Assembly: GCF_011058215.1 (NCBI RefSeq)
Contig: NZ_JAALFG010000002.1
Location: forward strand, 620,001 to 684,000
Direction: 5' to 3'
DNA length: 64,000 bases
From: Devosia aurantiaca
GTDB taxonomy: Bacteria; Pseudomonadota; Alphaproteobacteria; Rhizobiales; Devosiaceae
Numbering within the stretch: position 1 is the first letter of the stretch; every line of letters starts with the position of its first letter. Shown here one piece after another: positions 1 to 11,317 of the stretch. The notes beneath the pieces are model-generated. The model was not told where the DNA came from. It ran no database searches and saw only the letters and a program-made list of their open reading frames with translations. Both the position numbers and the translations under genes were made by a program.

Positions 1-546
1 GGTCGGCATCGTCACCTGCTTGGGCGGAACGGCTGCAACGCTGGTCGAGGGGGTCACAGTCGCGGGCTGCATAGTCGTGGTCGTTGCCGGAGCGGTAGTC
101 GCTGGCCGGGCCGGTACAGCCGCAACCTGCGGCGAGGCGGCTGGCTTTGGTGCAGCTGCCGGCGCAGGCGTGGTGGGACGGGCAGGCGTCGCCGCGGCGG
201 CAGAGCTGTTGCCACTGCCACTGATATAGCTGGGAAGCTCACGACCGGATTCGATGAAACTATCGACAGCGCTTCCGCCAGCCGGGCGCGCGGCAGAAGT
301 CGTGGCAGGAGTGGCAACGGCAACCTCGGTGGTCTTAGGCTCCGCGGCAGCAGTCGCCGGCCTTTGCGCGGTCGGCGTGGGCAAGTTGACAGCCTCATCA
401 GCCGAATCGACCTGCACCACGGCCACCTGCGGTGGCGCGACACTCGGATCCAGCTGGCGCATGGCAAAGTCTGCGGCGGGGATGGCCACGACCAGCACGG
501 CGCCGGCCCAGGCCAGTCCATTGGTTATGCGGCGATCAATCTGCAT
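1..546 (-). CDS. Membrane-anchored Ala/Pro/Thr-rich protein, 3' part outside window
   Basis: The reading frame is open from an ATG at 546 to the window edge (182 codons), so the C-terminus is missing. The protein starts MQIDRRITNGLAWAGAVLVV, giving a short basic cytoplasmic tail and one membrane segment or uncleaved signal (about residues 10-28). From about residue 35 it is a long low-complexity stretch rich in Ala, Pro, Thr and Val, with PAT- and APAA-like runs, typical of a periplasmic spacer. No catalytic domain is visible in the part present. It could be the linker of a peptidoglycan-binding or peptidase protein whose domain lies beyond the window. Function not recognised. The frame is chosen over competing frames because it alone gives a membrane segment and a plausible composition. 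Confidence 0.6.
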   Translation of the reverse strand, partial: MQIDRRITNGLAWAGAVLVVAIPAADFAMRQLDPSVAPPQVAVVQVDSADEAVNLPTPTAQRPATAAAEPKTTEVAVATPATTSAARPAGGSAVDSFIESGRELPSYISGSGNSSAAAATPARPTTPAPAAAPKPAASPQVAAVPARPATTAPATTTTMQPATVTPSTSVAAVPPKQVTMPT

Positions 547-675
547 GAGGATCCACTGTTCCAGTTATGCCCCCGACAAGCACGCGGACATCGCGTCTTT
601 TCGTGGCCAGAATATGAAAGGTCACCCTATCACATTTGTGCTGATAGCCTGAACAGGGGATGAACAAAAACGTGT

Positions 676-1575
676 CTAGGGCCGCCGGCCAAGCAAACGC
701 GCCAGTGCCAACACGAGGTTCGAGCGGTTGAGCGTATAGAAGTGGAACTCCGTTACGCCCTCATCCAAAAGCTCGGTCACCTGCTCTGCAGCGACGGCAG
801 CCGCGACGAGCGAATGCGTCTCCGGCTCATCGTCCAGCCCCTCGAAACGCTCCGCCAGCCAGTCCGGGATCGATGCCCCGCACCGCGCCGCAAAACCAGA
901 AATCTGCTTGAACGAGTGGATCGGCTGGATGCCCGGAACGATGGGCGCCGTGACGCCGGCTTTCCGAGCACGCTCGACGTAGCGCAGGTAATCTCCATTG
1001 CTGAAAAACATCTGCGTGATGGCGCGATCGGCGCCGGCGTCGAGCTTGCGCTTGAGGTTGTCGATGTCGCTGTCCCAATCCGGGCTTTGCGGATGCTTTT
1101 CCGGATAGGCCGCGACGGAAATGTCGAAATCGCCGATCTTGCGAATGCCTGCGACAAGATCCGCGGCATTCTTGTAGCCATCCGGATGCGGCGTGAACGG
1201 ATGCCCGACGCCTTCCGGCGGATCGCCGCGCAGCGCCACGATGCGGTTGACCCCGGCCTCCTGATAGCCACGCACGACGGCATCCACTTCGTCACGGCTG
1301 GCGCCGACGCAGGTCAAATGCGCAGCAGCAGGCACGCCGCTATCGGCCGTAATGCCCTTGACCATGCGAAGCGTGCGCTCCCGCGTCGAGCCGCCCGCAC
1401 CATAGGTGACGGACACGAAGCGCGGCCCAAGCGGCGCCAGCTTGCCGATACTGTCCCAGAAGCGCTCTTCCATCGCATCGGTCTTGGGCGGAAAGAACTC
1501 GAACGACAGCTGCAATTCCGGGCGCTGGTCGGCAGTCTGGCGGCTGGCGCGAAAATTGTCGTCTAGCATAGTCAT
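676..1575 (-). CDS. metF: Methylenetetrahydrofolate reductase
   Basis: A 299-residue MetF that reduces 5,10-methylene-THF to 5-methyl-THF with FAD, supplying the methyl group for methionine synthesis. The family signature LSFEFFPPKT lies near the N-terminus, followed by SVTYGAGGSTRERTL and AHLTCVGASRDEVD and the RGDPPEG folate/FAD region. Length matches the family. The ATG at 1575 overlaps the stop of the upstream ArsR-methyltransferase gene (AATGA) and has AGGA just upstream; a longer in-frame extension to 1611 would lie inside the upstream gene and is rejected. A second ATG at 1569 is possible. The overlap implies translational coupling in one operon and shared control. Confidence 0.95.
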   Translation of the reverse strand: MTMLDDNFRASRQTADQRPELQLSFEFFPPKTDAMEERFWDSIGKLAPLGPRFVSVTYGAGGSTRERTLRMVKGITADSGVPAAAHLTCVGASRDEVDAVVRGYQEAGVNRIVALRGDPPEGVGHPFTPHPDGYKNAADLVAGIRKIGDFDISVAAYPEKHPQSPDWDSDIDNLKRKLDAGADRAITQMFFSNGDYLRYVERARKAGVTAPIVPGIQPIHSFKQISGFAARCGASIPDWLAERFEGLDDEPETHSLVAAAVAAEQVTELLDEGVTEFHFYTLNRSNLVLALARLLGRRP

Positions 1576-2531
1576 TCCGTCCTGTTGCGATCGCCGAGAT
1601 GCCAGAGGCACACGGTCAAGCCGCCATCTTTGGTGTCGCTGGGAAATTCGCGCATGGCGAGCACATCAAGGCCGGCCAAGCCCGCCCAGCCGCTCATCTG
1701 TTCGCGCGAAAGGCCAAGGCGGCGATGCGCGTGCTCGCTGCGCAAGAATTCAAGGTCGTGCGGCGCAAAATCAACGATGAGGATTTCCCCTCCCGGCTTC
1801 AGCAAGCGACGCGCCTGCGCCAGCATCCGCCCCGGATCGTCGAAATAATGCAGCACCTGGTGAATGACGATGACATCGGCCGGGCCCGTAGCCGGGTCGA
1901 GGGCCCCGATATCGCCCAACCGCACCTGCGCATGCGCTAGACCGGCACCCGCCAGCCGCGACCGTGCCACAGCAAGCATTTCCCGGCTCGAATCGATGCC
2001 AACGCCATGCTTGTAAGCCGGCGCCAGCACTTCCAGCATGCGCCCCGTGCCGGTCCCTAAGTCCACCAGAAGATCGACGCTGCGTCCGCCCAATTCCGCC
2101 AGCACCGCAGCTTCCACCGCCGCTTCGGGAACGTGGAGCGTCTTGAGCAGGTCCCAGCTCTCGGCAACCTTGGCGAAATAATCTGCCGCAAGGGCCTGTT
2201 GCGCCCCGCGCGCTTCCACCTGCCGCGCCCGGTCGCGTCGACGCTCGGGATCGGCGGGATCGACGCGAGCGGTCAGCCATCGCGCAAGGTCCGCCCCCTG
2301 CCCGTTCGGCGCCAGCCGATAGTAGGCCCAGGCGCCTTCCGCATGGCGCTCCACAAGCCCGGCATCTGCCAGCAATTTGAGATGGCGCGAAACCCGCGGC
2401 TGGCTCTGGTCGAGGATTTCGGTCAGGTCCTTGACCGAATGGTCGCCATCGGCAAGCAAGGCCAAGAGGCGCAGCCGCGTGCTTTCGCCCGCTGCCTTCA
2501 GCACGCCCACCAAATCGCCCAAACCGCTCAT
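1572..2531 (-). CDS. ArsR-family regulator fused to SAM-dependent methyltransferase
   Basis: A two-domain protein of 319 residues. Residues 1-95 form an ArsR-type winged helix (STRLRLLALLADGDHSVKDL, then QSQPRVSRHLKLLADAGLV). From about residue 140 comes a class I methyltransferase domain with motif I VDLGTGTGRMLEVL and the later LKPGGEILIVDF motif. The ArsR-methyltransferase fusion directly upstream of metF recurs in alphaproteobacteria and is taken to control methionine/SAM metabolism; here the methyltransferase fold may act as a SAM or SAH sensor (inference). The ATG at 2531 has GAGG five bases upstream. A GTG at 2537 is the alternative. A perfect palindrome sits directly upstream, suggesting autoregulation together with metF. 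Confidence 0.88.
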   Translation of the reverse strand: MSGLGDLVGVLKAAGESTRLRLLALLADGDHSVKDLTEILDQSQPRVSRHLKLLADAGLVERHAEGAWAYYRLAPNGQGADLARWLTARVDPADPERRRDRARQVEARGAQQALAADYFAKVAESWDLLKTLHVPEAAVEAAVLAELGGRSVDLLVDLGTGTGRMLEVLAPAYKHGVGIDSSREMLAVARSRLAGAGLAHAQVRLGDIGALDPATGPADVIVIHQVLHYFDDPGRMLAQARRLLKPGGEILIVDFAPHDLEFLRSEHAHRRLGLSREQMSGWAGLAGLDVLAMREFPSDTKDGGLTVCLWHLGDRNRTE

Positions 2532-2540
2532 CGCCACCTC

Positions 2541-2564
2541 GGATATAAAGAAGTCTTTATATCC
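2541..2564. promoter_or_regulatory. Palindromic candidate operator upstream of ArsR-metF operon
   Basis: GGATATAAAG, a 4-base spacer and CTTTATATCC form perfect 10-base arms. The site ends 10 bases before the ATG at 2531 and abuts the ribosome-binding GAGG. AT-rich dyads of this kind are typical ArsR-family operators, and the first gene downstream encodes an ArsR protein, so repression of the operon by its own product is the simplest reading. Confidence 0.7.
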
Positions 2565-2598
2565 CGGCTATGAGGTGGTCCAGCAAATTTTATATGTC

Positions 2599-4728
2599 TC
2601 AGGCGCGCGGTCGGATCGGCGCGGAGACGATCGCGCGCACGCCGGGAGCGTTGTCCTCATAGGTGAGGGTACCATCGAGCCCCTGCACCAGCGTGTTGAG
2701 CATCTTCGCGCCGAAGCCGGTGCCGCCCACGGCCCCGCTGATGCCCTGGCCGCGATCCTGCACAACAAGCCGCAGATTGTCGCGATACTGCTCGAGGCGG
2801 ATCAAGGCCGGCCCGGTCGACCCGCCATAGGCGTATTTGGCAAGATTGGTCAGGAGTTCGTTGACGATCAGGCCCACGGTCACAGCACGATCGGTGCTGA
2901 TCAGCATGGGCGCCAGATCGAGCGTGATCTTGTCTTCCCAGCCTGTGTCGATGGTGGCGATCAGCTCGCGGACCAGCTCGTCGAGATAGCGCGACAGGTC
3001 GATGATCTCGACGCTGTCATCTTGATACAGTCGGCGATGGGCAAGCGACACTGCCAAAAGGCGATTTTGCGCCTGGTCAAGCTGCTGGCGCGTTTCCGGC
3101 GTAGCCGAGCGCCCCTGCATTTTTAAAAACGCTCCCACCAGCGCCAGGCTGTTCTGCACGCGATGATTGACCTCGCGCATCAAGAAGTCTTTTTGCTGCA
3201 GCAGGTTTTCGTTTTCCGCCAATGTCGTTGTCAGCTCGCGGTTGAGCTGCCGGATGCGTGCATTGTTTCGCGCCTCCAGCATCAGCCGAACGATGCGCGC
3301 CGCCGATTCGACCTCAGCATGCGTCCAGTCCTTGGAGCGGCCGCTGACGCTTTCCGACCATTCCTCGAACGAGGAACGCGGCGTCAGAACCGCACCCGGG
3401 GAGTGGTCGACATTCTTGTGCGGATTGCCCGCCCACTTGACGGTCTGCAGCTTTTCAGCCCGGAACCACATCAGAATGGTCGGCACTTCCGTCGACATGG
3501 TCACGGCCAGAAGACCCGCCGCTGTGTCGCGATAGGCATCCGCACCCTTAAGCTGCGTAGAGAGCTGGTTAGTCGCAAAGGGCCGCGCAACGGCTTGCAT
3601 GCGCACAAAGTCGGCGATCGAACGAACATCGACAGGATCCGGGCAATGACCGGAGGTAAAAATTTCGACGCCCTGCACCGCGGCAAAGCCATCCGCCTGC
3701 AGCAGGCGGGAGAGATCGACGCCCGAATTGCGCAGGAAGATATCGAGCCCTTCGTCGGCACCGAGCCGGCCCATAACCGCATCTTCCTGTGAGCGCAGGC
3801 GCACGCGCTCGCGATAAAGCTCGTTTTCCTCTCGCGCCTTGACCAGGCGCGCAAGGCTGGTCGCCATGGCCTGGCAAGCGAGGCGCGTATTGAGCGACAG
3901 CGGCCGCGGCGCATGATGGTGGCAGGCGATCAGCCCCCAAAGCACCCCATCCTTGACGATCGACATCGAGGCGGACGCGGCGACGCCCATATTCTTGAGA
4001 TACTGGATATGCACCGGCGACACGCTGCGCAGCGTCGAATCGCTAAGATCGATCGACTTGAGATCGCTGCTTGCGCTGACGATCGGCGCTGGCTCGTAGT
4101 GGACATCGGCGATGACCCGCACCTTGTTGCGCACATAGAGCGCGCGCGCCTGTCGCGGAATATCCGAGGCGGGAAAATGATGGTGCATGAAGCTCGGCGA
4201 GTCGTCCGAGATGCTTTCCCCGAGCACCACGCCCGCATCGTCGTCCACAAACTGGTAGACCATCACCCGGCTGTAGCCGGTAAGCCGCTGGAAAATCTCT
4301 GCAGCTTCGGCGGAGAGTTCGCTGAGGCTCGTTGATTTCTCCAAGCGGCTTTCAAGCGAATCCAGCTGCGCCAGAAACCCGGCGTCCAATCTCGAGTCAT
4401 CGCTCTTTTCGCTGAGCTCGATCACCAGGTGCTCGCCGCTTGCATAGGCAACGGCATCCTTCGCTTCACCCGCAAACTGCACTTCACCCAGAACGTGCAC
4501 ACCGGTTCGCGGCAAAAGCGGCATGATCCCCGAGCTTTGGAGGCCGAGGACGCTACCAAGCTGCTGGCCCAGCAGCCCCTCGGAAACCTGCGTCACACCG
4601 GCATAGCCGACGATTTCGCCGGAGCCCGGATGTACGATCAGCATCACGCCATAGGGCTGGATCGAGCCAGGAATATGGATTGGCTCCAGATCGCAATTGG
4701 TGAGGTTTACCTCTTCAAGCGCACTCAT
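2599..4728 (-). CDS. bphP: Bacteriophytochrome sensor histidine kinase (PAS-GAF-PHY-HWE/HisKA_2)
   Basis: A red/far-red photoreceptor kinase of 709 residues. Cys12 in NCDLEPIHIPGSIQPYG is the expected biliverdin attachment site. The GAF domain carries PASDIPRQARALY and the ACHHHAPRPLS segment. The PHY tongue has WFRAEKLQTVKWAGNP and PRSSFEEW. The output domain is HWE/HisKA_2 type with phospho-acceptor His in REVNHRVQNSLALV and an N-box in IVNELLTNLAKYAYGG. There is no receiver domain, and no separate response regulator lies beside it. The ATG at 4728 has GGAGG six bases upstream, and its 5' end overlaps the heme oxygenase gene by 14 bases. The operon pairs the sensor with its chromophore-making enzyme. 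Confidence 0.95.
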   Translation of the reverse strand: MSALEEVNLTNCDLEPIHIPGSIQPYGVMLIVHPGSGEIVGYAGVTQVSEGLLGQQLGSVLGLQSSGIMPLLPRTGVHVLGEVQFAGEAKDAVAYASGEHLVIELSEKSDDSRLDAGFLAQLDSLESRLEKSTSLSELSAEAAEIFQRLTGYSRVMVYQFVDDDAGVVLGESISDDSPSFMHHHFPASDIPRQARALYVRNKVRVIADVHYEPAPIVSASSDLKSIDLSDSTLRSVSPVHIQYLKNMGVAASASMSIVKDGVLWGLIACHHHAPRPLSLNTRLACQAMATSLARLVKAREENELYRERVRLRSQEDAVMGRLGADEGLDIFLRNSGVDLSRLLQADGFAAVQGVEIFTSGHCPDPVDVRSIADFVRMQAVARPFATNQLSTQLKGADAYRDTAAGLLAVTMSTEVPTILMWFRAEKLQTVKWAGNPHKNVDHSPGAVLTPRSSFEEWSESVSGRSKDWTHAEVESAARIVRLMLEARNNARIRQLNRELTTTLAENENLLQQKDFLMREVNHRVQNSLALVGAFLKMQGRSATPETRQQLDQAQNRLLAVSLAHRRLYQDDSVEIIDLSRYLDELVRELIATIDTGWEDKITLDLAPMLISTDRAVTVGLIVNELLTNLAKYAYGGSTGPALIRLEQYRDNLRLVVQDRGQGISGAVGGTGFGAKMLNTLVQGLDGTLTYEDNAPGVRAIVSAPIRPRA

Positions 4729-5278
4729 GTGCTGCCTCCGCATTGATGCGGAGCGCTATCTCGAACACGCGCTGCGCTGCGGCAAGCACCGCGTTTTTGT
4801 CCAGATGCGGGTCTTCGAGAACCGCCAGAAACCGCTTCCAGCGGCCATTGTCACCAGTCTGCTGCGCGAGGTGCCGCGCGCCAAAGTCAGGAGTAAAGCC
4901 GATAGCTTCTGCCCGCTTCTGCAGCAACCGAGCCCCCAGCGCCGATCCCTCCAGCACATAAAGTGCGCCGAGCTTTTCGGAACGCGTCGTCATCTCCAAT
5001 GGCGCTTCTGTCGATGGGACAGCAGCGCCAAGGTCGTCAAGATCGTCTCGCAAATCCTTAACCAGCGCCAATGGTTCCCAAACACCACTGCCGGAAGCCG
5101 CGCCTTCGGTGGCAGACCGAAACCGGAAACTGCTGAGCACGAATGCCGTATACTGTTCGGCATTCGCAAATTCTCCGACAAGGGCATCCAGCTGCTGATG
5201 CGTGTGGGCGGTATGATCGCGGAGCGCGGCTCTGAGGCCACTTTGATCCATGCTCCGGCGTTCTTCCATACCACACAT
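4715..5278 (-). CDS. bphO: Biliverdin-producing heme oxygenase
   Basis: A heme oxygenase of up to 187 residues that opens heme to biliverdin, the phytochrome chromophore. The proximal His lies in LRDHTAHTHQQLD near the N-terminus, and the distal helix is in LGALYVLEGSALGARLL. Length fits the BphO/HmuO-like family. It overlaps the downstream bphP gene, so the two are likely co-translated. The start is uncertain: in-frame ATGs lie at 5278, 5269 and 5251, and AAGGA sits just upstream of the first two. Function is well supported by motif and context. Confidence 0.9.
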   Translation of the reverse strand: MCGMEERRSMDQSGLRAALRDHTAHTHQQLDALVGEFANAEQYTAFVLSSFRFRSATEGAASGSGVWEPLALVKDLRDDLDDLGAAVPSTEAPLEMTTRSEKLGALYVLEGSALGARLLQKRAEAIGFTPDFGARHLAQQTGDNGRWKRFLAVLEDPHLDKNAVLAAAQRVFEIALRINAEAAHECA

Positions 5279-5358
5279 ATCCTTTCGGCGTTTTGCGAGG
5301 TCTAGCAGAGTTTAGGGCAAAGCCGAATATCGTTTTTGCCGCAAGGGCCTAAGCCCGA

Positions 5359-6483
5359 TTACGCACTTTGTCGCGTCTCCGAGACACCCCGCTTGCGGAA
5401 CGAGTGCGCGCGCCACAGCTCGAAAATGTTCTTGGCATCGTCGGCATCCAGCGCCTCGAAGCGCGAGGTCACCATGCGCTTGTCGGCGTCGCTGGGAAGA
5501 TCGCGCCACGGCAAGGTCCCGACAATGGACTCGAAGAGTTCGGGGCTCAGCCCAGCAGCGCGCACCGCCACGGTGACCGCAACATAATCCTGCGCTGCCA
5601 GCCATTTGACCACAAGTTCTGGCGCAACGCTGAGCATGACCGAGAGGGCGGCGGCCGCATGGTGACCATAGCCGAAGCGCGCAAACCGAGCCAAGGCGCG
5701 GTCATCGAGCTGCTTGCGATCGGCGAGCCCGCGCACCTGGTTATAGGCGACCTTCCACTCCTGCGCGCTGAAGCCTGCGCGGTTGCGGATGCGGTTATAA
5801 ACGACCGTATTGACCTTGCCCGCCACCACGGGATCGAGCGATCGTTCGGTTTCACCGAGCGACTGCAGGATTTTTCCGGCAGCCTGGTCGATTTCGCCGC
5901 GCAAGGATTTCCAGTCGATATCGTGACGGCCACGAAGATCCGCCGCGATCTCCGCATCCCGGGTCGCCCGCTCGACCAGCTTCTCGAGGGTCGCCCGATC
6001 CAGCTCTGCACCACTATTGCGCACGAGCCGGACCACCGAAGCGGTTTCGCCATGTTCGACAATCGCCTGGCCGACGCGATCATGCAGCTCCGAACGGCCG
6101 GCGATCGCAACGCGATGGGCCTCGGACTGGCGCGAAACGATGTCGATCAGGTCGTCGTCGCTGAGCACGCTCGAAAATTCGAGCAGCGGCCGGGCGACCT
6201 CGATGTCGTCATTGGCGAGCTTGACCACCACAGTGCCGGGTGCCCGCTCCAGCGGCGCCAGGAGCTTGGCGACATGTATGCGCGCCTCAACCTCAACGAG
6301 CTCGGCCAGCTGGCACAGCACTTCGTCATATTGGGCGACCTGCTCGTCGTCGCAGCGGTCCGAGACATAGGAGAACAGCTGCGCCATGTTGCGGAACAGC
6401 TGTTCACGCTCGTTGTGGTTGGCCTCTCCATTGAGGACCCGGAACTGAGCAAACGCCCGGTGGCCTTCGTCGATTTCGCTCAT
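5359..6483 (-). CDS. DUF2336 domain protein
   Basis: A soluble, mostly helical, acidic protein of 374 residues matching the alphaproteobacterial DUF2336 family, seen in repeated HEAT-like helices such as AELVEVEARIHVAKLLAPLE, VARPLLEFSSVLSDDDLIDI and VVRLVRNSGAELDRATLEKL. There is no signal peptide or membrane segment. The molecular role of the family is not established. The ATG at 6483 has GGGAG eight bases upstream; a second ATG lies two codons earlier at 6489, and the extension to 6612 overlaps the katG terminator and is not used. It lies upstream of bphO on the same strand, 80 bases away. Confidence 0.82.
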   Translation of the reverse strand: MSEIDEGHRAFAQFRVLNGEANHNEREQLFRNMAQLFSYVSDRCDDEQVAQYDEVLCQLAELVEVEARIHVAKLLAPLERAPGTVVVKLANDDIEVARPLLEFSSVLSDDDLIDIVSRQSEAHRVAIAGRSELHDRVGQAIVEHGETASVVRLVRNSGAELDRATLEKLVERATRDAEIAADLRGRHDIDWKSLRGEIDQAAGKILQSLGETERSLDPVVAGKVNTVVYNRIRNRAGFSAQEWKVAYNQVRGLADRKQLDDRALARFARFGYGHHAAAALSVMLSVAPELVVKWLAAQDYVAVTVAVRAAGLSPELFESIVGTLPWRDLPSDADKRMVTSRFEALDADDAKNIFELWRAHSFRKRGVSETRQSA

Positions 6484-6588
6484 AGGCATGTCTCCCGGCT
6501 TCTGCCGATCCGTTTCCGGGAGAGTGCTTTGAGACCTGCTTGTGCGGGCTAAAACAGAAAGAACAAATTTGATTAAAGTTTTAGAGGT

Positions 6589-6620
6589 GGCGTGGAGACC
6601 GTAAGCCTCCACGCCTTTTT
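6589..6620. terminator. Hairpin terminator after katG
   Basis: GGCGTGGAG, a 9-base loop and CTCCACGCC form a perfect 9-bp stem, 8 bases past the katG stop on the minus strand. A run of five T follows on the plus strand, whereas the minus-strand 3' side is only AT-rich, so it may act in both directions or mainly as a 3' stabilising hairpin. Confidence 0.65.
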
Positions 6621-6622
6621 AC

Positions 6623-8925
<2,303 letters not shown>

Positions 8926-9819
8926 GTGCCCATCTCCCTTCGCCAGATGCGCTGCGCCGTTGCCGTCGCCCAAACCGGCCATTTCGGCCGCGCCGCGGAG
9001 CGCTGCGCCATGTCTCAGCCCGCTCTGTCCCAGCAAATCCAAACGCTCGAAGCGCTGTGCGGCACGCCGCTCTTCGACCGTCTCAAAGCTGGCGTGCGCC
9101 CCACCCCTTTCGGCCGCGAGTTTCTGGCACTGGCGCACTCAACGCTTGAGCGCGCCGATGCCGTCGAAGCCCTCGCCACCGGCCGCCGGGAAGCGCCCAA
9201 CCGCCCCCTGCGCTTTGGCCTCATCCCCACCGTCGCGCCCTACCTCCTGCCCGAAATCTTTCCCGCGCTCACCGCCAAGCTCCCCGACCTGCGCTTCGCC
9301 GTCAGCGAAAGCCGCACGGAGATGCTTCTGGCCGCGCTCGATGACGGCACCATCGACCTTGCCCTCATCGCAACGCTTCCACCGCAGCAAGGACCAAAGC
9401 TCGAAACAGCCGAGCTTTTCGAAGATCGCTTCGTTCTCGCCATGCCCAAGGGTGAAGATGCAATGCCGCTCGCCGCCCTGCCGCCCGATCGCATCTTGCT
9501 CCTGGACGAAGGTCATTGCTTCCGCGATCAGGCCATTGCCGCCTGCCGGCTGGATGGCGAGCACCAGACCTTTGCCGCCACGTCTCTCTCCACCATCGTC
9601 GAGTTCGTCGCCAACGGCCAGGGTGTCACGCTCCTGCCCGAAATCGCGCTGCGCAAGGAAGCCAGCGACCCCCGCATCGCCGTGCATCGCCTCGGCGACC
9701 CTGGCCCCGGGCGCAAACTGATGCTGGTCTGGCGGCAAGCCACGCCCTTCGCCGCGACCTTCCAAAAGATCGCCGAAGTGATCCGCGCAACTAGACCCGC
9801 GAGCGCTGGTGCTGCCTGA
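8926..9819 (+). CDS. oxyR: Hydrogen-peroxide-sensing LysR-type regulator OxyR
   Basis: A 297-residue LysR-family activator. The N-terminal helix-turn-helix reads FGRAAERCAMSQPALSQQI. The effector domain has the OxyR-specific LLDEGHCFRDQAIAAC, where Cys198 and Cys207 correspond to the redox pair Cys199/Cys208 of E. coli OxyR. A peroxide-formed disulfide would switch it on and drive katG, the divergent neighbour. The start is GTG at 8926 with AGGA about ten bases upstream. Its 3' end overlaps the convergent rarD gene by 29 bases. Confidence 0.95.
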   Translation: MPISLRQMRCAVAVAQTGHFGRAAERCAMSQPALSQQIQTLEALCGTPLFDRLKAGVRPTPFGREFLALAHSTLERADAVEALATGRREAPNRPLRFGLIPTVAPYLLPEIFPALTAKLPDLRFAVSESRTEMLLAALDDGTIDLALIATLPPQQGPKLETAELFEDRFVLAMPKGEDAMPLAALPPDRILLLDEGHCFRDQAIAACRLDGEHQTFAATSLSTIVEFVANGQGVTLLPEIALRKEASDPRIAVHRLGDPGPGRKLMLVWRQATPFAATFQKIAEVIRATRPASAGAA

Positions 9820-10699
9820 AACTATTGAAGGAAAACAGCATCAACGCCACCCAGATCAGCGCAAAGCTGAATAAGCGCACTGGAGTCAGCTCCTCACCGA
9901 ACAAGGTGATGGCAAGGAGAAACTGGATCGACGGCGAGATATATTGAAACATGCCGATCGTGGTCAGCCGCAGCCGCCGCACCGCAAAGCCAAACAGCAA
10001 AGCGCGGCACCGCGGTCGCCGGACCGGTCAGGATCAGCAGCAGCAACAAGGTCGGATCGGCATGAACGCCAACGCCCTTGGTCGCGACGTCATAGGCGAC
10101 ATAGGCAAGCGCGAAAGGCGCTGCGAGCAGGGTTTCGACAAAGAGCCCGGTGACCGGCCCCGTCTGGGCCGTCTTGCGAATAAGCCCGTAAAATCCAAAG
10201 GTTAGCGCCAATCCCAGCGCCACAAAGGGAACATTGCCGACCCCGACGGCCTGGATCAGAATGGCGATGCAGGCAATGGCGATAGCGATGCTCTGCAGCC
10301 GATTTTGCCGCTCACCCAACACCACCATGCCGATTGCGACATTGACGAGCGGGTTGATGAAATAGCCAAAACTGGCCTCGAGCACCTGCCCCGTGGCGAT
10401 TGCCCAGACGTACAGCAGCCAATTGCCGACCAGGAGAATCGCCGACAGCGCGATCACCCGCATGCGTCGCCAGTCCGACAGGACGGCGACAACATCTTTG
10501 CGTTTTTTGAGAGCGCAATGACCAGTGCCAGCAGCACAAGTGACCACACCGTGCGCTCGGCAACAATCAGCACCGCCCCCGCCGGTTCCAGCGCGTGGAA
10601 CAGCAGCGGCAGCACGCCCCAAAGTCCGTAAGTGAGCAGCGCCGCGATCACACCCTTTCGGGTTTCGCTCTGGTCTGGCGAAGGCTGGTTCTGGGTCAT
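9791..10699 (-). CDS. rarD: RarD-type EamA transporter (two frameshifts)
   Basis: A DMT-superfamily inner-membrane transporter of the RarD type, about 300 residues and ten membrane segments, spread over three frames. It starts MTQNQPSPDQSETRKGVIAA at 10699 (GGAG upstream). It shifts frame near the six-T run at 10503-10508, continues through RVIALSAILLVGNWLLYVWA, and shifts again near 10001-10010 into LLFGFAVRRLRLTTIGMFQY, which is homologous in order to RarD. One missing base at the run and one extra base at the second site restore one protein. Substrate unknown; RarD was named for chloramphenicol sensitivity. Given similar breaks across the window, sequence error is more likely than decay. 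Confidence 0.75.
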
Positions 10700-10864
10700 G
10701 GAAAGGCTCCGCGCCACGCCGGGCGCCCTGCCCCTCTAGCAGCGCCGGAACACGCCGCCAAATCAGAACTTTTGATTGCCAACGGCCAGAACGGTGATGA
10801 CCCGGCAAACCTTTGCCGGACTCGGGCGTTTGCCTCCTCGTACGCATCACTCGAGGAGTTGCAG

Positions 10865-11298
10865 ATGAAAAAGACCGTAACCTGGATCCTGATCGCCGAC
10901 GGCACCCAGGCCCGTGTGCTTGAGCATGGCGGACCCGGCAAGGGACTGTCCACCATCAAGGATCTCGATTGGTCGATTGACGCGCTGCAATCAAAGGACA
11001 TCGACACCGATGGCTATGGCCGCGGACCAACGGGGGCGCAATGACATCCGGCAACGATTCTTCCAAGCACCGCGAGGCAGAATTCGTGCGCACCGTCGCC
11101 GGTGTCATCGACAGCAAGGCCAAGGAGGGCGCCTTCGACCGCCTGGTCATCGCTGCCGCACCCATTGCCTTGGGAAATTTCCGCAAGCTTTTGTCCGACC
11201 ACACGAAAAAGGCCGTTGTTGCAGAACTGGATAAGGACCTGACCAATGTGCCGACGGCACAGCTGGACAAGCATTTCGACGGCATTCTCGCAGTCTAA
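10865..11298 (+). CDS. Host-attachment-family protein (frameshift)
   Basis: A small soluble protein of about 144 residues in the Host_attach / baeRF-like family. The N-terminal part is KTVTWILIADGTQARVLEHG and the C-terminal part is SKHREAEFVRTVAGVIDSKA followed by FDRLVIAAAPIALGNFRKLL. The two parts are in different frames. A single missing base near 11018-11026 joins them as GYGRTNGGAMTSGND. The first frame otherwise stops at 11041. The start ATG at 10865 has GAGGAG upstream. The family name comes from plant-attachment work in Agrobacterium; the RNase-like fold suggests a relation to archaeal release factor-like proteins, but the function is not established. Confidence 0.75.
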
Positions 11299-11317
11299 GA
11301 GGCCCAGGCGGACGGCA

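Noticed and set aside
254..652. Plus-strand Ala/Thr/Ser-rich frames at the left edge
   Set aside because: The minus-strand frame from 546 gives a membrane anchor and the same low-complexity region read in a sensible direction; the plus frames are its mirror.
9791..10699. rarD as a true pseudogene
   Set aside because: Both breaks are single-base changes, one at a six-T run, and the rest is intact; the same kind of break occurs in many conserved genes here, so sequence error is more likely.
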